A stretch of 64,000 nt of DNA from Oscheius tipulae (taxonomy: Eukaryota; Nematoda; Chromadorea; Rhabditida; Rhabditidae). Under the pieces are notes generated by a model. That model searched no databases, had not been told where the DNA came from, and saw only the letters and a list, made by a program, of their open reading frames with translations. Location: positions 4,836,001 to 4,900,000 of the forward strand of contig JASJZH010000003.1 in assembly GCA_037178975.1 (NCBI GenBank), written 5' to 3'. Shown here piece by piece: positions 41,575 through 53,329 of the stretch. Within the stretch, counting starts at the first letter, position 1; every line of letters begins with the position of its first letter. A program made the position numbers and the translations under genes.

Positions 41575-44500
41575 CTATGACAGTTTGAGTTTGGACCATT
41601 TGACAAAGTTTTGAATATTTTTTGTGGGAACGTGTTGACTCGTCGCCTTGATACAAATTCCTCGATCTTCGCTCAGGAGAACGAGGTTACTGTAGACGGC
41701 TTCTGTTCCTCTTGGCACCGAAATATTAGCGAAAGGAGCAGGCGGATTGCGGGCGAGGTAGCTAGCACAGGATTGGAGAATTCTGTCGTCATTCACCTGA
41801 GGAAAAAAGACTACTTGACAGTGAACTGAACATACTCTTCCGCTTCCGGGCATGTCCGACTCCTCAGTCATTATGCGGAAAGGCATCTTGTTGCCCTGAG
41901 TGGTCAGCGTGTGCATATTTGAGTTCTTCTCTTTCACTTTCTCCTTCAGCCAGCTCAGACACTTTTTCGATTCGATCGAAATCTGATGGGAGTGGGCATC
42001 CATTCCGGGCTTACTAAGTCCTTGCAACTCGTCCAGCACTAGAATTGCATTGAATTGGAATGAATGCGACGTACCAATAGTGGGAATAAGTGTCTCAAAC
42101 TGTCCACATTCGACTATTTTCTGGAACAGGAGCAAATGGTCAAGTAGAGCGTTGGTATCCGGGACGACAAAATGCGGCTTGACGACCAGGAGAACACGAT
42201 TCTGTCTCTCGCGAGACAGAATGTCGTCTCGGGTGAGTTCGATCGACTCAGTTGACTGTAATTACTCATTGAAAGGTATAAGTCTAATGAACTAACGGGG
42301 TCGCTTTTGGTTCTTGATAAAACTAGACCAGGAGCTTCTTCGTCTTCTATTTTGACATAGATCCCGATTGATTCTTCCCAACGAAGACATTTCACGTCGC
42401 TCTTTGCCAGAGTCTCAGTCGCATCGAAAATAGAACGCATCCTAACGTGGACAGAAGCATCAGCTGTAGCCTAAATTTGATAAATGGTGATCGATCAAAA
42501 TAAAACAATCTCACTTCAACAGGAAGCTGTACTGAAAACGCCTCAGGTACATTGCGGAAAACATTGAAAAAGGATGAAATGTACAGAATCTCCTGTTGAA
42601 TGTACTGGCTTCCAGACACACTACTTCCGAGAAGACCATCTGTTTCGACTCGTCTAATATTGTTAGCGATATCACAAAGACTTGTCCACGTATCAACGGT
42701 CACTAAAATTTGAAATATATCGAAGAAGAACAACTAACATTCTGCGAAGTTAAGCGGCTGAATAGAGGGCATTGTCTGGAAAAAGGTCTGCGTCGATGAG
42801 CTTTTTATCCAGTTACAAATGACATTGACAGCAGGAAGAACACGAGAAGACTGAAATATAAGTCGTAATCTGTGAAGAGTAGGTTTACTTGTTTTGAAGG
42901 TGTGGCTGCTCCCGTAAACCAATCACTGATCTGGTCTGAAGACAATTGCTTCAGCAATACACCAAAATATGTTATGAGAGTCTCAACAGCATACTTTTGC
43001 TGGACAGTGAATGTTCCTTCTTCGTCTGAATTTACGATTAGGACTATCGTAAAAAGAATCAACTTTTTGTCGAGGTGGAATGAACGGCATAGGTGAAAAT
43101 GAGGGAGAACTGAATGAGCTGAAGAGCCGAGATGGGAGCGTCTTCAATGGAAAGAAGCTGGTTCAGTTGTGTGAAAGCTCTCTCCGAAATACTCGGAAAA
43201 GTCTCCATTCCAATTTTTGAAATCAAAAGACCGGCAGTGTGAATGAGATAGCTGACAGAGCGACGATGAAGTTGATTCGGATTAACCGCTGGCTCCTCTT
43301 CCTTCGTCTGTCTACTGCTTTCCGGCAAAATCCAGTGCTCTCTCTGATCGAAATTGATTTCCACAAGTTCCGTCTTCACGCGTCCCTGCTCCGAATTCAG
43401 CAGGATCTCATATTTCTCAACCTAAATTGAACATTTAGCAAGGATCAAAATAAAAGTATACCTTCTTCCTCATCGCTGCGAGACGTCCATTCAGGCGATC
43501 TTTTGCAGCTTCGTAGGAATGACCAGCTCCGATGGCACGAATACAGAAAAAGATCTCGTCCAGAACTCGTTCCTAAATATAGGTTAGAGCAGACTAGGAA
43601 GGCGAAAGAGGCGGTCATACCGTACCATCAAGCAACAGGGTTAGATAGAAAAGGGCATAAGATTACCAAGCAAACATTTTGTTTTCGAACAAAATGAAAA
43701 ATCAAAGTTATCAGTTACAAAACGTTTTCTGTGGCAGAAAGTTAGCGACATATTTAGGCAGGAAAAGAGAGACCCGATTTCCCAGGAAAGAATAGGGAAG
43801 AGCTTGTTAGGTTACATAATAAGGACACCTGTCTCTGCTTGGAGAGGATCTCCAAAGGGGTGTGACGAGCACGACGGGTGCTTGTGTAGAGCATCTAGAA
43901 GGTACGGTATAACCGAGCAAAGTAAATCTTTTTTGAACACGCTTCGGCCTATTCAGAGGCGGCTAGTTGAAGCAACACAGGAAACCAGGCTAAATAGGAC
44001 TCACTGAGAAGAAGGCGACGACAGCGAGTTGATTATACGGGTGTCCAGACGATGGCCACAGTTGTGCTGCTTTCAGATACCATCTGAACACTAATTGTTA
44101 GATCGGCAAAAAGAGTCACCCTCTAGCGGCTGAATAGTCTTCATTACCCTCGACCAGACTCTTATAGCGGTAGAGATCTCCGAGACATAGGAGATGCCGT
44201 GAAATGGATTTTAGAGCAATCTGAACAAACTGTTTGGCAAAACAAAAGGTAGAAAGGAACCTTTTGAGAGGACTTTTCGTAAGAAACGGGTCGTTCAGCA
44301 TGGAGAAGCGCGGAAAAGTCATCGGCTGGGAGACCGTTTGGCCAGTAAAGGGCCATTTCGAAGGAAACATCGTATGTCGTCTCGAGATGGCTGACCAAAA
44401 GAGTGTAGTAGCTGATCGCCTCGTCAACAAATTGGATCAGAAGAACACGAATAGTCTTCGCGTTTTCGTGAACGGAATTACTGCCGCGTTTCATCGAATC

Positions 44501-47373
44501 AATTATCTAAACTTGATGCATTTCTAAAGAGAAAAACAGATCACTTTGTGAAAGCATTGCTTCCAGAGATGCTGTTCGAGGTTTTTCGTGAACGTGAAAA
44601 CAACATCTTTCGTCAAGACGTCTATGTAAATCGTTCGAAGTTTTTCACTCAGCTGGAGCAACTTCTCAGCCGCTTTGTGGTTTTTCTTCTCCGCCACCTG
44701 AAGCAGCAGAACTCCGATTTCATTGTTCAGCTGAAAATGGCTATTTTGTCCCTTCGGTCTACCACTCAGTGTCTTAGTTTATCTAATAGACAGGGTATCT
44801 GATAGCACATGTGGGACGGGCACTAAAGCATACAAAAGCTCGGCAAACAGATAATTCGTTTCGCTAAGAGCAGCGTAGTGAGTGGACGATCTCTAGAACG
44901 GTCCCAATCTAACGGAACCAACCTTCTCGATCTGAGGTCCCTCAGCCTCCGCTATCTGGCTGTATAGCTTTTCCTCCTTGCTCGTTTTGGGCGCCATACC
45001 CTCTTCTCGATTATAGCTAAAAAGGAATAATACCATTTCCCAGATAAATTGAAAAAAAAACAGAGGTAATGGCCGTAAACAGAAGTAGCGGATGAGAAGA
45101 ATAGCAACACCACCAAAGCATGAATATAGCAGTTTATTGTGCAGAAGAGTTAATAGACAGCAAACACGAATTGGGAACTTGTGACTAGATCAAAATGTGC
45201 ACGAAGATAAATGGAGTAACGAGGAGTGAAAGATATGTGTGTGTGGGTTAACAGTATTTCAATACAGCAATCGCATGGCGGTTACTGAAACCGAAAAATC
45301 TACAGATCTTGATGAAAAGTGTACATGAATTGTTAGGAATAAAACTGAAACAATGATTAGTGAAGCAATATACAAAGCATAAGGGGTAGCCAGAAGGGAT
45401 GAAGCGACAGATACAAGGGAGAAGGATAGATTTTTACCTGTCTCGATTACTCTTTAGACTGGACGAGGATCCGACGACGTCAGCTGCTCGTCTCGCTCCC
45501 GGAGGTTGATAGACTCCTCGTCCTTCTATTGGATTCCGGCCACTGGTAGTCAGTCGACCGGCTAGTCTCGTACTTTGTGTAGGAAGAACTCTTTCCACAT
45601 TCGGTTCCGTTCGAGGACGATGATGGTACTGTTCACGATCACGAGAGTTCTTCCGATAATTGAAACGATATCCCTGAGACGATGACGAACGTGAGTCTAG
45701 AAGTACTTACGTACGGATAAAACAAGACAAAGGATACCTGTGGGAGTTCTTTCGCCTTTGGTCAGCTCGTCATCATTCTCTTCTTCTTCGACAATACTTC
45801 CGGTGACGGAAGACGATCCACTATCTGTAAAAGCAAGATCAAGAGGTAATTATACAAAACTATCCTCTTCTCTGTCGCTGGCCTCTTTTCTTGTCTCTCT
45901 GGTATTTAGGATGAGGAGGTGGACGTTCGTGTTCACGCGAAGAATGTGCTCGTTCAGCTGGTCTGGATTGTACAGGAGGGTCGTCTTCGATGTTTAGCCG
46001 TATGATTCCTCGAATAGGTCGACCTTTATTCTCAGTAATGGCTTTCTGGAGGTCAACGCCATTCTTACAGCCTTCCATTCTGTAAAACAAAGTAGTTTTG
46101 ATCAAGCATCATGATTTACTTTTTCTGAAGATCGTTCCGATCTTCTTCATGTGCCAATCTCTCTTGGACTTCTTTTTGTAGCTCGACCTGTTCCATTTCT
46201 TCAGTCCAATTGAATGATCCCATAGATTCGAGGGACTGACAGACAGCGAAGTAGTCCACAGAAGAGGCTGTAGAAAGAGGAGCATCACCAGCTTGACTTT
46301 GTGTTTCCGGATAAGTATCTACATGAAGTTCTTGAGTCGGCTGCGGCCATTCGCTCTGAGTGCTGTTAATCGAGCTATTTCGCCGGCGAGGAACGCGTCG
46401 TTGACCTCCTTCAGCTCGCATCGATGATCGTTCATTACCGAAACCCTGAAAACTGGTTTGTGTAAGACGAAGACTAATTTATAAGTTGCACTAATGTTTT
46501 TGCGGGGGATTTTTCAAGCTAACGTGCAAGTTCACACAAATTGAAGTGAAGGCCACCTACATTGCGAGCAAATCGTTGTTGCCCCGTCGGCAGATTCTGT
46601 CTCAATGGGCGATTTCGTTGTTCGGACGAGTCCAAATAGCCACCCGGAAGCCTCGAGTTGTATAACGACTGAGTAGAGTTCTGCAAAATTTACGCGTTTG
46701 AAGAAGAAGATAGAGTACATACATAGGGTTTATTGTGAGTATTGTAAGCGTCCGGCTCGTAGCGTTGCGAAGGACCACGTTGATTGTTTCTGTCATAGCG
46801 ATCGTTTCTCGTACTTGTCGAGACAAGTGACTGCTCACTACACTGACTTGTCGTCTCATCACGCCTTTCCCGTCTTGAAACATCTTTCTTAAAAGAGACA
46901 AGAGAAAAACATACGATTTTCCACCTCCACGCGTAAATGTTCGTACTCCTCCACCTCGAGACCAACTATTTTTTCGCTCGCTACATATCGAGGCGGCATC
47001 CGGTGTTGTACTGCCAGAATCGTTGCGGTCTGAAAATATCAATGGTACATCATCAAGTGAAAAAACACACAAGAATGTATAGAATCGGTATCGTTGCTTC
47101 TCCTTCGATGTACTTCGTCAATTCGTCCCATCGACCGAGCATTTCTTAGGGGCGAAGCAGAAATTCGTGTTGGTCGTTTCGGAGGTTCTGGTGGTTTTGA
47201 CCCTGCGGTTGGTTCCCCGGTCAACGTCGAGTCCACCCCTCTTTTGAACATTCCTGGGAGCAGCATGAAATTTCGTTAAATAGCAAAAAAAAACCTGGTC
47301 GATATATTTGTACAGCTTCTCGGCGAGGTTTTCGCGTGCCATCTTTAGAAGATCCATCGTCTTCCTGTGTCAT
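41575..47373 (-). CDS. smg-6: SMG6, nonsense-mediated decay endonuclease
   Basis: SMG6 cuts mRNAs carrying premature stop codons. Read right to left, exon 1 (47373-47295) encodes MTQEDDGSSKDGTRKPRREA and then VQIYRPG. A long disordered Arg/Ser-rich region follows (45440-47270), ending SSSSLKSNRDSYNREEGMAP across a 416-bp intron, which joins the two halves in frame. The 14-3-3-like TPR domain starts KTSKEEKLYSQIAEAEGP and includes WYLKAAQLWPSSGHPYNQLA and KIGMETFPSISERAF. The C-terminal PIN nuclease has VVPDTNALLDHL, ILVLDELQGLSKPG, NDDRILQSCASYLA and LLSEDRGICIKATSQHVP, so acidic residues stand at the expected catalytic positions (unlike SMG5, whose PIN domain is degenerate). The protein ends WSKLKLS at TAG 41575-41577. 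Length is about 1,100-1,300 residues. The 43577-44003 intron is unusually long. Confidence 0.92.
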
Positions 47374-48007
47374 AGTGTTGCAAAATTGTCTGAAAATTGT
47401 TTATAGAGTAAGGAAGAAAAACTGAACATATTATGTGATAAACAGTGAATTTATCACGACTTCAGTATATTTGTTCAAATAGGCAGAGAAACACAATAAA
47501 AGAAACAGACATCTTCTGGCAAACAGCCGCCCACGGTTTCTCCTGGCACTGCACGTGATTTCACGTATTGCCTGTCATATGTTAAGAGAAAGAGATGAAT
47601 GATCCTTCTGGTGATACAAATCTGTTTGGTGCTCATATTTTGGCAACTGTTTCTACATCTCAACATGCAATATGTGATGGAACGTTCTGGGAATTTACAG
47701 GAGAGAGTGCAGTGTAAGTAAACAGTAAAAGCCGACTCGCAACTGTTTGAGTGTCCGGTGGACGTTGACCGTCTGAATTAGAGCAAAGCTGTGAAAAAAA
47801 GCTGTATTAAAACGCTGTTCCCGCTCAAAAGTTGGATCTGATATCGTGAAAGGCACATAGAATAAAAACAGAAAAAAAAAACAAAGGAGAAATTACTTCA
47901 CACGTACATATTATTCCGGACGAAAAATTTTGGACTGAGCCGGGCCGTAACAGCCCAAAACCTAAAAAAAAAAATTCAAAAACCTGGATCGCGCCGTGCA
48001 AATATCC

Positions 48008-48086
48008 GGGGCCGGCGCGAATTTGAACTCGACCCGAATGAGTCCCAGTTACGGGTCCGAAAAGACTCAGTATCGCTACACCACCT
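48008..48086 (-). pseudogene. tRNA-like relic or tRNA-derived SINE head
   Basis: The minus strand reads GGTGGTGTAGCGATACTGAG near its start, resembling a tRNA A box, and later GAGTTCAAATTC, a B-box-like core. The spacing between them is about that of a tRNA gene. However, the anticodon and T stems contain mismatches, and the acceptor ends do not pair well, so a functional tRNA is unlikely. A nearby poly-A run would suit a retroposed SINE. Confidence 0.45.
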
Positions 48087-48860
48087 AAGTACTAGCATTT
48101 CTTCTTTCTCTGCCTATCACTACAAAAAATCTAATAGAAGTCAGAAAGATTTGTCAAGAGATGCCAACCATAAACATCGCTTTGTCAGACTTGTCGAAAC
48201 TTGTCAGAATTGTCTTGCTCGTCGGAGTACAAAAAACAGACCTGAATACTCTAAGTATCCAGCCTAAGATGCCAAATCGAGCATTGGATGTTTCTTCGGA
48301 GCCAGAGCGGATGTTCAAAGCGTTACCAACTGTTCGCTGCTACCCAAACTGTCACTTGAACAATTCTGGTTTTTCAGTTAATCGATCGCCCTAGAACCTG
48401 TTGAGGAACGAGTCTTCGCAAGAAGTTCCACAAAGCTATTCGTGCTGAAAGACTGTCAAGATGATGCTTCTGTGCTGCTAGGAGGTGAGAGTCAACTTCG
48501 AAGCAGGGAGCTTGGAGATGTCTGTTTTAGATGGCCGTCGAAACAGCTGCTGGACGAGACATATACCGGACCCCGCGTCAGCGGGTTCAGCGTTTATGTT
48601 TATGGTTGACATGTCTTGACAAGTCAAGCCTTTCCGTACTACGGGCTATCGAGTTACATGGAAAAGTGTGTTTTATAATCAAGCCAAGGCAAACATGCGC
48701 TTTCTAGACGATTTCAAACTAAACAACCACAATGAATACTTTGACAGACGATGTGGTCTCTTCTCTTACATTTTAGGCTTTACTTGGTTGTGTTTGTCTC
48801 AGTCTTCTGAGTCGGCTTGGTTTGGCTTGAGCTAGTCTGTTCAGCTAAGAAGATGAAAAC

Positions 48861-49430
48861 GCTGCACGGCGTGTTACGCCCATGCAAAAAGCGTCGCCAC
48901 TTTTTCTCGCGCCAATTTCCTATTTCGAGGGCGGGAATTCAAAATTAGATCTCTTTTATTTCGTCAGCCACATACTTTCCACCTATTATTCTTTTTCCTT
49001 TTCCACAATTTTACGCTAGATGTGAATAGTTCTGTCTGACAGGAGGCGTGATAAATTTGGAAGCTATCTCCGTCCACAAACTGACGCCTTCGCCTTTTAT
49101 AAGGCGTGATGAGAGTGCCAACTGAAACTAACGAGCGACAAGTGGAGACGCTGTTGAGAAAAACGGTTTTTAAACTTGTTATTAGCTCTAGGTTTTTCTA
49201 ATGATCAGACTTCTGCACAGAATTCTTCAAAAATAAAGTAAAAAGTAAGAAACTGGAGCTCAATGAGTGGGAAATCCGCGCAAGCGCGTGCTTTTTAGAC
49301 TAATCTAGGTACGGTATTCTGTGCCAAAACCGATTTGAACCAGGTTTTTTTGTAGGATACTGTACTTAAGAAAACGAGCGGCGTTTGCGCCCGGTTTGAA
49401 AAAGTGGCGACGTGCGTAACACGCCGTGGC
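48861..49430. mobile_element. MITE-like element with terminal inverted repeats
   Basis: The left end (about 48864-48907, CACGGCGTGTTACGCC then CGTCGCCACTTTTTC) is repeated as its reverse complement at the right end (49398-49430, GAAAAAGTGGCGACG then TGCGTAACACGCCGTG). The left copy has about ten extra bases (CATGCAAAAAG) in the middle. The roughly 570-bp interior has no open frame of note, as expected for a non-autonomous DNA transposon. Confidence 0.65.
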
Positions 49431-49465
49431 TGCCCTTTAACATTGTTCGTGGGGGACTCTTCATC

Positions 49466-49845
49466 ACTGAATGAATGAAAAACCGACGAGAAACATAAAA
49501 TTACACCGGCGTATAGTCTGTTCAGGAACGATTCACCGGCGGCATACTGTAGAATTTTCCTTGCGTGACCCGCCGCGCCAGCCCTTTAACATGTGGCAGC
49601 GGATTTTCGCTTTTCTTGCTCTTTTCGCCAATTTCCTCGCATTTTTTACGATTACTTTCAAACATAGCGAATGACAACAAAAAAGGCTGATAAGCAAAAA
49701 AAAAATTAATAAGAAAATCGGCGGAATTCGCTGCCAAATGTTAAAGGACTAGCCCAGCGAAGAGAATTTTACAGTATGCCGCCAGTCAATATCGTTCCTG
49801 ATCAGACTATAGTTTCATGTTCCTCGTCGGTTTTTATTCATTTTG
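49466..49845. mobile_element. foldback element (long inverted repeat)
   Basis: Left arm 49468-49610 and right arm 49721-49842 are imperfect reverse complements over about 120-140 bases. Shared blocks in arm order are ATGAA..AAAACCGACGAG, TATAGTCTG.TCAGGAACGA, GGCGGCATACTGTA.AATT and CCCTTTAACAT.TGGCAGCG. The arms differ by small deletions and point changes. About 110 bp separate them. The motif GCCCTTTAACAT also occurs just outside at 49431-49443, next to the neighbouring inverted-repeat element, suggesting related or nested insertions. Confidence 0.75.
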
Positions 49846-50175
49846 GGCCCAATTTCCGTGAGAAGAAAAAACGAAATTTTCAGCTTGTATCCAATTATAA
49901 TATATGGTGACTGAGTCAACCTTGGCATTCCTCATACATTATGATAAAGATAACTACTCCTCAGATTTTTTTTGATGGCTTGGCTCTTTGATTGTAACAG
50001 AAACTTCTTTATTCAATTGAAAATAAAAACGAAAAATGACCAGTGACAAGATTTGGTTGAAGTGAAAATCCATTATATACACACAAAGTGAACAAGAAAA
50101 GAAGGCAGTAAGAAATACCCAGATTGCAAGACCATAAAAATGGTAATACTGTATTTGGTGGCGACTGAAGAGGGA

Positions 50176-53100
50176 CTAGTAGTTCTTGTTCCGGGAGTCC
50201 CGACGCTTCTTGGCTCGTCTGAATATGAAAATTATTGGAGGTTCACTTTACTCCATCCCTCCCCCTTTATTCGCACCGTAATCCCTGTGCCACAGACCAG
50301 GAACGGCTGGAGGGTTTACGACCGAGCCCGACCATTGTGGGAAGAGGCTGCGGCGGCACTTTGGAGGACGAGCCGGTCATTGTTTGAGACGAAAAGCGCG
50401 AACGGAGCCGTAAATCATATCGAGAGATTGGTGGACTGCTGGCCATTCAAAAACAGGAGCCTTGTTCCGTTTGGACCCCAGGGAGGATCCCCCTAATACC
50501 GTAACCAAAAAGGGACGCAACTCAACTCTCGGGAGACAAATTATCCAGCTATAAAACGACCAATTAGGCGCGTGTAGGCCAGCTCCATTTAGGAGTCTTT
50601 TACGAGCCTGAGTTGCCTCAAGGTCACTCACCTGTTCTGGAACCAAATCTTGACCTGTCTCTCCGTCAGATTCAGTCGAGCCGACAACTCGGCTTTGCGA
50701 TCAGCTGTGATAAACTCCTGAGACTGGTATTCCTGCAAAGAATAAGAGTTACTGTGACTTTTAGGATCCATACCAGCTCGAGTTCAGTCCTCTGAGCATC
50801 AGTGTAGACGACTCTGTAGGTGTCGGTAGTTCGTACACGGACATCTGCAAAATTCAAGATTACTGTAATTTGATGGTCTATAAATTCTCAATCGTTTTCC
50901 CTTGCAATTTGGTATGTTTTCAGTCTTCCAGCTACTGATATTTCTTCGTTATCAGTCCTTCTTCAAAGGCTCTGCCGCCGACAGTGCTACCGGGTTCTGA
51001 CGCCGCGGCGATGCTTTCATCTCGAGCAGTGCCTTCAGTACAAAAGTACAGGAGGGATCTCTCTTTACTATAGCGCAATGGTGTCCGCATAATTACCTGG
51101 CAACAGTAACACCCTAGAAAGTTCACAACATTTCATGTCAAGAGACAAGGGGACGAGCCAGTTGTAGAGGAAGAATTTATAACTGGAAAAGCGGCGCAGC
51201 CGCCTGTTATCGCAGCTTTTTTTTTTTAGCCAAAGAGAGCTCTTGGTAGCACTCATTCAGTTCCTAACACAGTTAATCACTGACAGTAACAGAGAATATA
51301 TCTTTCGGACTAACTCATAATGTGATCTGTCTCAAACGAATCGAAAGACCATCAGGCTAACCCAAAGAAGGGCGAATTCCTCCCAGTAGCTGTGTTGTCG
51401 ACTTATCACCCTTACGTGGCTGCTTATCGCGCCTCTCCATTTAGACGGCAGCCGTCGGCCAACAATTTTAGAGCACGTTAAGCGTTAAGATAATCTGTCC
51501 AATGGCACTTTTATAGAGACCCCTTTGGTAGAGATTACGGTAAAAACTCACTGTTGGTTCCAGGACCGGTTCGATGCTTCGTCGGAGGAATACCCGTCTT
51601 CGAAGGGTTCGCTCCTTTCACAGCAGCCTTCCAACTGGCCGTCATCGCCTGAAATTCCCTTTCCAACAGAAAAAATATAAACATACTTGAGCCTGAGCAA
51701 AGTCGTTGTAAGGGAGCATGCCATTGTAGTAAGCCGGAGTCATTGGATTCCCTCTCAACATGTTGTAGTCCAGAGGTTTGTAGTCAATCTGAGGCTGAGC
51801 GACTGATGTAGAAGGAGTAGTCGACGGACAGGGATCCGTAGGGTAGGGCTGAAAATGTTAGTTACAAGAGTCTCACTTCTGATATGATGATAGACGTAAA
51901 TGAGTTTCTTATTGAGAATGAGTCATATTCGACCTACCTCCATGTTGGTGGGGATGTGGAAGGGATTCATCTGGTAGATGGGATCGATCCAGGCCTTGGC
52001 TTCCTGGTAGTCCGGGACAGACCATCGCTGAGCATTGGCCGGATAAACCTGCTGCTGAAGATTGTCGAAGGTCGTCGAGAACATCTGATTCCTCTCACTG
52101 AAACAGAATGTTTGAGAAGGGAGGAGAGACTTGATAAGGTCATCGTGGCGGACAAATAGACACTGCTAGAGGAAACTGATCAAGTTGGCTCCCGTCAGCC
52201 GCTTAATTCGCATAGATTGAGAGACTTATTATGTGAAAACAGTCTTCCCCTTTGGAACAATAGACTCACATTGGTAACAGTTCAATGAAAGTAAGGAAAT
52301 TCGTAAGTCCATCTTTCGTTTCCATTTTAATCGATCGGTTCTCAGGTTCATTTTCAATTTTTGATTTATCTTATGTTGCTTTTCGTGGGAAAAAATATAT
52401 ATTTCTTCGGGGTTGACGCGAAAGCGAAAATGATGTCTCGCTTGAGGTACTCATTTCTTGGCCAAAGGAACACCAGTCGTCTCCAGATGGTGTCCTTCGT
52501 CTTCTGCCCAACTACGGAATCTTTATTTTGGATTGGTCAAGTTAAGAAAAAGGTCGGTTAAATACTTTAATTACTGGAATTATTCGTTCGAGCCCATAGA
52601 GTCCTCACCCATTTTTGCACCGTTTGTTAGGGAGACACGAAAGTTTTTGGGAGACAGTAGTTAGAACAATCTTCTGTTATTGCTTTTTAAAAGAAAATAT
52701 TGGACATAGAAAACAGTTTTGCACCCACCTTTGTAAAGAGAACAGATATATTCAAGTATTGCAAACACAATGATTGAGTGATTGAGTGACTGAATGATGA
52801 AAAGGAAAAGCTTTTGATACTGGAAAGTAGGAGGGATGACAAGTCCAGTTGAACACTCAAGCTCAAAAAAGGTATACTAAACCAAATGGCCCTCCCTCCT
52901 GGATGACCCTCTCTTTCAAACAGATCATAAAGGTGACAAGCAGCAGAGCCAATGAGTCGTAAAGATCGTAATACAACCGGAAGACGTTGCCAAAACATGA
53001 CCTAACATTTTTATAGAAGGTGCTGGAATCAGGGGCTGGCCGGTCTCTTATCGTGAGAGAGGCCTCAAGGAACAGCCGGGTCGAGGGCGCTGCACGGCTC

Positions 53101-53329
53101 CGCCCCCGCATCTACAGTACCCTTTCGGGACGGAAATGAATAGAAATTATGTTGACCGAGACAACATGGGTTATGGTCGGTAAAGAAAAGAAGAAACTAA
53201 CCCGGTGAAAGGGTAGGCGAACGGGAAGATCGGATAGCTGCCCATGAACGACGGAGGATCTGCTGCAGCCGGCATCACGGCAGCCAATGGCTTTGACTCG
53301 ATTGAAGGAGGAGTAAAGTCCTTGGTCAT
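50176..53329 (-). CDS. pal-1: Caudal-type homeobox transcription factor
   Basis: This Cdx/Caudal family nuclear DNA-binding protein specifies posterior identity; C. elegans pal-1 is the expected orthologue. The ATG at 53329 gives [20 protein letters not shown]. Later exons give [40 protein letters not shown] and [20 protein letters not shown]. The homeodomain is split over three exons: [20 protein letters not shown], then [20 protein letters not shown] and [20 protein letters not shown], ending [11 protein letters not shown]. Recognition helix residues ([11 protein letters not shown]) and the YRVVYTDxQRxELE start are Caudal hallmarks. Only about 270 residues are coded across about 3.2 kb because introns are large for this locus (about 1 kb at 52130-53190, and about 0.7 kb before the homeodomain), suggesting intronic enhancers. 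Confidence 0.94.

Larger units (their letters stand above)
47374..50175. other. repeat-rich spacer between smg-6 and pal-1
   Basis: This 2.8-kb stretch has no supportable protein gene; the open frames here are short and without family signal. It contains a tRNA-like relic (48008-48086), a pair of terminal-inverted-repeat arms (48861-49430) and a longer foldback element (49466-49845). Poly-A runs at 47870-47883 and 47966-47975 add to the repetitive look. The segment must also hold the smg-6 promoter and the pal-1 3' UTR. Confidence 0.6.

Noticed and set aside
43577-44003. Possible mobile insert in an SMG6 intron (open frame at 43804-44007)
   Set aside because: No inverted ends or target duplication found, and the open frame has no recognisable domain; treated as a long intron.
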